Part shown: piece after piece, positions 4,546-9,041 of the stretch
Numbering within the stretch: the stretch's first letter is position 1
Layout of the letters: each line of letters begins with the position of its first letter
Assembly (NCBI RefSeq): GCF_934668725.1
Contig: NZ_CAKUOF010000033.1
Coordinates: forward strand, 1-9,041
Reading direction: 5' to 3'
Source: an uncultured Dysgonomonas sp.
GTDB taxonomy: Bacteria > Bacteroidota > Bacteroidia > Bacteroidales > Dysgonomonadaceae
Length of the DNA: 9,041 nucleotides
The notes under the pieces: generated by a model
Told to the model about the DNA's origin: nothing
Database searches by the model: none
What the model saw: only the letters and a program-made list of their open reading frames with translations
Program-made: the position numbers and the translations under genes

Positions 4546-7455
4546 CTACTTTTTAGATTCAGACCTTATACTCGGATTTACCGGAATATAACAAGGTGTA
4601 CTATTTACTGTTATCGGATTACCATTAACTGTCCCGCATCTGTCGGTAACCACTACACGGTAATAATTAGCACCCGATTGAATCTTTACAGGAGGCGTAT
4701 AATTTGCGGCTGTAGCTCCGGATATATCTGTCCAGCCGGTCGAACCATCCAAACTTGTTTGCCATTGATAAGTATAAGTACCACTACCACCGGTTATTGC
4801 ACCACTCAATGCACTTGCAGAAGTACGTACGCATACTGCCTGAGCAGTAACCGCACCGGCTGTCAATGGAGGGTATACGGTAACATATGCACTGTCTTTT
4901 ACAGCTTCTCCACAAAATTCGGGCATAACCGAAACCTTATACCATCCGGTCATATCTGCCGTAGCATTTGGGATAGTAGGGTTTTGAGCCGTAGAAGTAT
5001 AACCATTTGGACCTGTCCACGTATAAGCCGTAGTACCCAATGTTGTACACTTCAATACAATTGTTTCGCCTGTACAAACACTACTAGGATCGGCATTTAC
5101 AATACGGGCAGTCTTCAATCTGGCTAACGTTACCTTTTGGCTAAATTCATTACCACAATTATCTTTAACACGCACTGTATACGTTTTTCCGGCCTCTCCA
5201 TAATTAAAAATCGCTCTATCTGAAGACACCAAGTCTGTCGCAACCAATTTTGTCGTATTAGTCTCATCCCATAACTGATACGTATAAGGAGCTACTCCAT
5301 TGGTTCCTTTTACAATAATAATTCCTGTCACATCGTCCACACATGTATAAGCACTTGTACCTGTATTATCCAATGCCAATGGAGGAGCTGTGTAAACTAT
5401 TGTTTTTGTATTGATAACACACCCCGTAGCACTGTTTGTATTTAAAATACCTAAAGTGTAAGTTCCGGGGGCAGATAGAGTAAATGATCCTCCGGGACCA
5501 ATTACTGTTTTATCATAACCGGCAGGACCGTTAGTCAACCTGTAATAAGTTGTTGTATTGTTACCCTGATAAGTCATTGATCCTGAAGGAAAAATTTTCG
5601 TACCTTCACAAGTATTCTGCGTAGTATATGCCAGATTCTTTCCGCTATATACTCCCGGTAGATTTACAACTGTCGTTATCGGCAAAGCACCGGGACAAGT
5701 ACTATTAACGGTCAAAGTATAAGTTCCCGCAGGCAAAGTAGTCGACGGAAAATAATAGTAATACGACTGAGAAGTAGCTGTATATGTTTGTGTCGTATAT
5801 CCCGCAGGACCGGTTACAGTCATAGTAGTACCTGCCGGGAAATAAATTGAACCAGCTGAGTAAACATATAATTGTCCATAATCTTCAATACAAGTATTAG
5901 CGGAACTAATTGACATTGAATAAGCAGTAGGCTGATTGGCATTCCTTATAGGTATCGTATACGTATACGAACGCAAAGGATCAGTTCCCACATATACTGC
6001 ATCGAAGCGATAGGATTTACCATACTCCAACGCAGTAATTGCAGACGTAGAGCTAGAGGTAAGCCTATTCGTATATATAACAGTACCTGTAGCAACCTCT
6101 GTGATAGTCACATCAATAGGATAACACGGTTCATAAGAACTATATGTCAAATTATAAGTAGTACTACATGGTACATCCGAGTAAGACAAAGACATGTTTG
6201 ATCTGCTTACGTTTGGCGCTAGGGGTGACAGAGCTTTTCCGGCGGCATCAGTTATCGCGACATTATAGCCAACACCATATTGAAGAGCAATTGAACTATA
6301 AGATGAAGCGGAGGCAGCCGGCAAAGAACCTGTGTATATAACAGTACCTGCACCCGGATTCGTTGTTTGGGTTATAACAACAGAAAGAGGATAACACAAA
6401 TTACCATCGTAATCGGTCCAAGGTCTATAATTAAACAAATAATCATCACACCTACGGGTATAGCTTGTAGTTGCGTATGGCTGTCTTAAATTTGTCAACG
6501 AAGTAATATAAGAATTGGGGCATCCTTTTATCCGTAGATATACTATCATAGAATTGGATGCATAAAAATCAGAGAGACTATATGGAGATAAGTCTAAGAC
6601 ATAAGGGCTGGCACTACCCGGTTTCCATGAATACCAATTAGTTGGCATTGCAGCACCTGCTTTAGTGATACCTATTTCATACATTCCATCCGTATAATAA
6701 CGATAAAAATCCGGATCACTGTTAGATACTGTTCCAGGTTGCACTTTTACAGAACTACAATCTCCATCGACAAGTGTCGGATAGAAGGAAGTATTAGTAA
6801 TAGCAATAGGAGGAAATCCTGTAATCTGCCCCAAAGTAAAAGTAGCTACAGAGGTGTAACAACCATCTTGAATTTGTACAGAATAATTACCAGCAGGATA
6901 ATCCTGAGTAGGGAACGTATAAAGAGTTCCCGACTTAGTAGGTACCACCTCACCAAGCGTTACACCGGCAGGTGCAGAAGTGATGTTAAAAGTAAATGTT
7001 CCACTTCCATCAGTCACGTTCAATGCAATAATACCGGTATTACAAGTACTGTATGATTTACGCGAAGAACCTGCATTGAAAGAGGCAGAAGGTACTTTAT
7101 AGTTACCACCTACAACTACATTGGCAACTGTTTTTACAACGTTATAATTTTCATCGACCTTACAAAATGCACGCACAGTAACCGTATAGCTACCTGCGGG
7201 AATATTGGTCAGAACATTATTTTCCTGCGGATTGATAACTGCGGCACCTGCAGAAGTAGTCAGTCCGTATTGTATATTAGTAAGATTGGTTAGATCACCA
7301 TTAAGAGTTACGGTTATTGTTCCGTTTGCCTGACAAGTGGAGGGAGTGGAGGTTGTACTTACCGTAAATGTTGAAGAACAGGTCTGAGCTGTTATGCTGC
7401 CTATTGAAAATATAAGGAGCAACAGACAAGTTATCCTTAAATATAATTGTTTCAT
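4546..7455 (-). CDS. large secreted surface protein with SprB-like repeats, two Ig-like domains and a conserved C-terminal tail
   Basis: This 969-residue protein has a Sec signal peptide (hydrophobic to about residue 20, cleavage likely after TA at 22-23, mature QTCSST). The mature part is Thr/Ser/Tyr-rich beta structure. A recurrent strand-turn pattern ending in cysteine, like PAGSYTVTV...C, appears at 86-98, 187-199, 575-587 and, in looser form, 754-767; it resembles SprB-type adhesin repeats. Residues 331-420 and 424-510 form an internal duplication (C-Y-P...GTVIYT...LxYGxxY). Residues about 787-862 (SVCTGETIVLKC... YTWTGPNGYTSTAQNP... GWYKVSV) and 863-950 (YTYQWQTSLDGSTGWTDISG...YYRVVVTDRC) are two Ig-like domains. 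The last 16 residues, PCYIPVNPSIRSESKK, recur in the partial gene at the right edge. It starts two bases after the stop of the gene at 7458, so translation is probably coupled. A cell-surface or matrix adhesin is likely. No standard type IX secretion C-terminal domain is recognisable; the tail may serve instead (inference). Confidence 0.85.
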   Translation of the reverse strand: MKQLYLRITCLLLLIFSIGSITAQTCSSTFTVSTTSTPSTCQANGTITVTLNGDLTNLTNIQYGLTTSAGAAVINPQENNVLTNIPAGSYTVTVRAFCKVDENYNVVKTVANVVVGGNYKVPSASFNAGSSRKSYSTCNTGIIALNVTDGSGTFTFNITSAPAGVTLGEVVPTKSGTLYTFPTQDYPAGNYSVQIQDGCYTSVATFTLGQITGFPPIAITNTSFYPTLVDGDCSSVKVQPGTVSNSDPDFYRYYTDGMYEIGITKAGAAMPTNWYSWKPGSASPYVLDLSPYSLSDFYASNSMIVYLRIKGCPNSYITSLTNLRQPYATTSYTRRCDDYLFNYRPWTDYDGNLCYPLSVVITQTTNPGAGTVIYTGSLPAASASSYSSIALQYGVGYNVAITDAAGKALSPLAPNVSRSNMSLSYSDVPCSTTYNLTYSSYEPCYPIDVTITEVATGTVIYTNRLTSSSTSAITALEYGKSYRFDAVYVGTDPLRSYTYTIPIRNANQPTAYSMSISSANTCIEDYGQLYVYSAGSIYFPAGTTMTVTGPAGYTTQTYTATSQSYYYYFPSTTLPAGTYTLTVNSTCPGALPITTVVNLPGVYSGKNLAYTTQNTCEGTKIFPSGSMTYQGNNTTTYYRLTNGPAGYDKTVIGPGGSFTLSAPGTYTLGILNTNSATGCVINTKTIVYTAPPLALDNTGTSAYTCVDDVTGIIIVKGTNGVAPYTYQLWDETNTTKLVATDLVSSDRAIFNYGEAGKTYTVRVKDNCGNEFSQKVTLARLKTARIVNADPSSVCTGETIVLKCTTLGTTAYTWTGPNGYTSTAQNPTIPNATADMTGWYKVSVMPEFCGEAVKDSAYVTVYPPLTAGAVTAQAVCVRTSASALSGAITGGSGTYTYQWQTSLDGSTGWTDISGATAANYTPPVKIQSGANYYRVVVTDRCGTVNGNPITVNSTPCYIPVNPSIRSESKK
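5992..6465 (-). repeat. internal duplication in the large surface protein
   Basis: Protein residues 331-403 and 424-488 align as a divergent tandem repeat of about 90 residues. Shared landmarks are SYxxxxC at the start, C-Y-P at 354-356 and 444-446, GTVIYT at 370-375 and 457-462, and A-L-x-Y-G-x-x-Y at 390-397 and 475-482. The bases have diverged, so this is an old duplication of a beta domain. Confidence 0.7.
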
Positions 7456-7457
7456 TG

Positions 7458-7961
7458 TTATTTCTGTTTAATCATAGTAAGAACTAATTTTCCTTCTAAC
7501 GTGTAAGGATAACGTGAATCTCCATACACATACATTACGGAAATTGTCAACACACCACCCTTAAGTGACATTGTATAAGGCTCTAATTGTCCGGAAAAAA
7601 CACGACCTACGGTAGGTTCTTTCTTTTCATCCTTGAAAGGGACTTGTGCCTTAAGCGCCAGCAATTTAACGCCATCGTCTTTCACGGCATAATCCTTTTC
7701 ATCAAGTAATGTGCAATATAACAATGAACCGTTATTAATAATTGCTCGTCTGAAAACATTCTGATAAAATATATCTTCGGGAGTCACTAATCCGGGATCT
7801 GTAATCACTCGCGTATTCACCTCTGCTTTAGAATTATAGTTATAAAGGGTAAATGTTGCTTTTTCGAATAGATACGTTTCATTACCACTTATGTCTTTCG
7901 AAGTTTGTGAATACATAGAAGTGGTATACAAACACAGCATCAGTATATATAGTATTTTCAT
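7458..7961 (-). CDS. hypothetical secreted protein of the surface-protein operon
   Basis: This 167-residue protein begins MKILYILMLCLYTTSMYSQT, a clear Sec signal peptide with likely cleavage before Q19. The cysteine at residue 10 is inside the hydrophobic core and is not a lipobox. The mature part looks like a single beta-rich domain: LFEKATFTLYNYNSKAEVNT (31-50), YQNVFRRAIINNGSLLYCTL (66-85), a charged loop with DEKKEPTVGRVFSGQ (111-125), and strands TMSLKGGVLTISVMYVYG (130-147) and GKLVLTMIKQK at the end. I do not recognise the family. It is the middle gene of a minus-strand operon, 24 bases after the gene at 7986 and only two bases before the ATG of the 969-residue protein. The constant pairing suggests it is exported with, or helps assemble, that protein; this is inference. 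Confidence 0.75.
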   Translation of the reverse strand: MKILYILMLCLYTTSMYSQTSKDISGNETYLFEKATFTLYNYNSKAEVNTRVITDPGLVTPEDIFYQNVFRRAIINNGSLLYCTLLDEKDYAVKDDGVKLLALKAQVPFKDEKKEPTVGRVFSGQLEPYTMSLKGGVLTISVMYVYGDSRYPYTLEGKLVLTMIKQK

Positions 7962-7985
7962 AATTTTATTATCTTATTTTACTTA

Positions 7986-8648
7986 CTATTTTACTTTGAA
8001 TACAATGTTCATAAATGTTTTTTCGGAAAGTGTAAATACAGCGGGAAGTTTATATGTTAGCACACCTGCATCGGTCAATGCTAGATTTTGATAAACCGTG
8101 TTGTCATAGTAGGTAATAAAATATTCCAAAGAGTTACTTGCCGAAACAGGTAATGCTGTTGCTCCCGGACTTTTAGAAGTATTGGTGGAGTTGTTTAATT
8201 TGAACTGGTTAGAATATGCCTGATACAGATCTATAGTAAACGTCTGTGTAGCGGCATTGTAGGCAGGATCTGATGTACTGGTAGGTAATACAATAGATGG
8301 CATGTAGAAAAATCTCAAAGCTGGATCAGGAGCTACAGCCTGCCAAAGAGTACCGTCAAAATAGTAATAACCAGTGGCTATAACATTTCGGGTTTTCGCT
8401 GTAGCTGTACCGGTCATACTCGATACATAAACAATAGTTCCCGTTTGATCAGATGTGTATTTGGCATCTTTAGCTGCCAACTGAGCGAGAGTAAGACGGG
8501 GAGCAGTTAAACCTTCTGCTGTAGTAGCATCTACAGCCCCAGCCTGAATATCCAAAGTCACCTTAGGGGTGGTTGAATTAACCCCAATCTGTGCATGAGC
8601 AAAACCAACGCTAGATATACCTAGCATTAATAGAATAATCCTCTTCAT
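7986..8648 (-). CDS. secreted IGVN-type repeat-cluster protein
   Basis: This 220-residue protein has a signal peptide (MKRIILLMLGISSVGFAHA, cleavage likely before Q20). The mature N-terminus, QIGVNSTTPKVTLDIQAG (20-37), followed by AEGLTAPRLT (44-53), QTGTIVYVSS (68-77) and GYYYFDGTLWQA (93-104), is a pattern known from exported proteins of many Bacteroidetes, often found beside large surface proteins. Its biochemical role is not known to me; the pattern recalls trimeric tail-fibre-like or filament segments, but that is weak. Residues 110-220 are less conserved and beta-rich, ending TLSEKTFMNIVFKVK. It is the first gene of the minus-strand operon, behind a TACTTTTG box, with an A/C-rich leader that lacks a Shine-Dalgarno sequence, as is usual in this phylum. 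Confidence 0.8.
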   Translation of the reverse strand: MKRIILLMLGISSVGFAHAQIGVNSTTPKVTLDIQAGAVDATTAEGLTAPRLTLAQLAAKDAKYTSDQTGTIVYVSSMTGTATAKTRNVIATGYYYFDGTLWQAVAPDPALRFFYMPSIVLPTSTSDPAYNAATQTFTIDLYQAYSNQFKLNNSTNTSKSPGATALPVSASNSLEYFITYYDNTVYQNLALTDAGVLTYKLPAVFTLSEKTFMNIVFKVK

Positions 8649-8698
8649 TTGTTGTCGTTGTTATTGTCGTTAGTTAAAAATATATCCCAATAAAGTCA

Positions 8699-8706
8699 CA
8701 AAAGTA
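8699..8706 (-). promoter_or_regulatory. Bacteroidetes -7 box of the three-gene surface-protein operon
   Basis: The minus strand reads TACTTTTG, matching TAnnTTTG, 50 bases before the ATG at 8648, giving a leader of about 43 bases. The leader carries two copies of AACGACAA (near 8652-8671) in an A/C-rich run. A clear TTTG at the normal -33 spacing is not seen. Confidence 0.5.
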
Positions 8707-8843
8707 ACTAAATAAAACAAAAAGACATAAATAAGAGTCATTTTTTTCCTCTTTTATATGTTAATTCAAAAGATAAACAGAATATTACTCATTTCACCAA
8801 AACTATATAGAATATTTCGTCAGAAATAATTCTGTTATTTTCT

Positions 8844-8901
8844 AAAACAAATCAATCAGGGTGAAGTCCTAAATTGGACTTCACCCTGATTGATTTGTTT
8901 T
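8844..8901. terminator. perfect 26-bp hairpin after the partial paralogue gene
   Basis: Arms 8844-8869 and 8876-8901 are exact reverse complements, with a six-base TAAATT loop. The stem core is TCAGGGTGAAGTCC and the outer part is AT-rich (AAAACAAATCAA). On the minus strand the structure lies 49 bases after the stop at 8950 and ends in TTTGTTTT, so it should terminate the upstream gene and insulate the operon starting at 8648. The arms are longer and more perfect than a typical terminator. Confidence 0.8.
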
Positions 8902-8949
8902 TATTATGTCATGATGCAAAAAGCATCCGTAAATTAAAGCCTAGCCAGC

Positions 8950-9041
8950 CTAACGCCCGCCCCTAGAACGTATATTGGGATTGACGGGAATATAACAAGG
9001 CTTGAAGTTCACAGCCATATTATTACTGGTAACTGTTCCAC
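8950..9041 (-). CDS. C-terminal end of a paralogous surface protein (partial)
   Basis: The minus strand is open from the right edge to a TAG at 8952-8950, encoding the last 29 or so residues of a protein: GTVTSNNMAVNFK, then PCYIPVNPNIRS (9000-8965), then RGGR and stop. Aligned without gaps to the last 29 residues of the 969-residue protein, 17 positions are identical. This places it as a paralogue with the same C-terminal Ig-like end and tail. Everything upstream lies outside the window. The hairpin at 8844-8901 follows it. The frame call rests on the conserved tail and is firm in spite of the short length. Confidence 0.8.
   Translation of the reverse strand, partial: GTVTSNNMAVNFKPCYIPVNPNIRSRGGR

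Noticed and set aside
4678..5127. Plus-strand open frame of 149 codons inside the large surface-protein gene
   Set aside because: It lies antisense to well-recognised Ig-like domains, its translation is rich in Cys, Arg and Ser with no domain logic, and it has no promoter box. It is a shadow of the Thr/Ser-rich minus-strand gene.
6739..7056. Plus-strand open frame of 105 codons opposite the N-terminal part of the surface protein
   Set aside because: Same reason: low-complexity translation opposite a convincing secreted protein with a signal peptide.
7891..8091. Plus-strand frame of 66 codons across the gap between the two secreted-protein genes
   Set aside because: It covers the signal-peptide codons and end of two real minus-strand genes, and its hydrophobic look comes from reading antisense to AT-rich codons.
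1..9041. CRISPR arrays, tRNA or rRNA genes, insertion sequences and transposases
   Set aside because: No regularly spaced identical repeats of the right length, no cloverleaf or rRNA-like stretch, and no transposase motif or terminal repeats were seen on either strand.

Overview
The window looks like an AT-rich chromosomal segment of a Bacteroidetes bacterium, most likely order Bacteroidales (Dysgonomonas-like; the genus is a guess). Evidence: several start sites lie downstream of TAnnTTTG boxes, the -7 element of the Bacteroidetes primary sigma factor; leaders are A-rich without Shine-Dalgarno sequences; there are lipoproteins with an acidic stretch after the lipid cysteine; there are secreted proteins of the 'IGVN-TTPK-TLD' type and a multi-domain Ig-like surface protein; and there is a remnant of a Bacteroidetes-style RHS protein.

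Left part (1-1985): an XRE-family helix-turn-helix regulator with a C-terminal coiled coil runs off the left edge on the minus strand. It is divergent from a small helical protein of unknown function (564-794). The region between them carries three TATTTTAC repeats spaced about two helical turns apart, a possible operator. A second small helical protein (823-1008, minus, GTG start) converges on it. A GNAT acetyltransferase of the ZmaR-like family follows (1173-1985).

Middle part (1986-4545): an unrecognised 165-180 residue protein (2065-2607) with an abnormal N-terminus is followed by a short, decayed piece of an RHS-repeat protein (2620-2730). This suggests an old polymorphic-toxin locus. 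Next comes a plus-strand group of three envelope proteins with gaps of about 40 bases: a two-helix membrane peptide (2933-3133), a BACON-like lipoprotein (3174-4121) and a small cysteine-rich lipoprotein (4158-4430). A perfect 14-bp hairpin (4479-4510) separates them from the convergent operon on the right.

Right part (4546-9041): a minus-strand operon of three exported proteins, transcribed from about 8690 down to 4546: an IGVN-type secreted protein (7986-8648), an unknown secreted protein (7458-7961) and a 969-residue Ig-like/SprB-like surface protein (4546-7455). A 26-bp perfect hairpin (8844-8901) separates this operon from the 3' end of another minus-strand gene (8950-9041). The last 29 residues of that gene match the last 29 residues of the 969-residue protein at 17 positions, including the tail PCYIPVNPxIRS. 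The segment therefore appears to hold tandem paralogous surface-protein modules with a shared C-terminal tail, which is the most interesting feature seen here.
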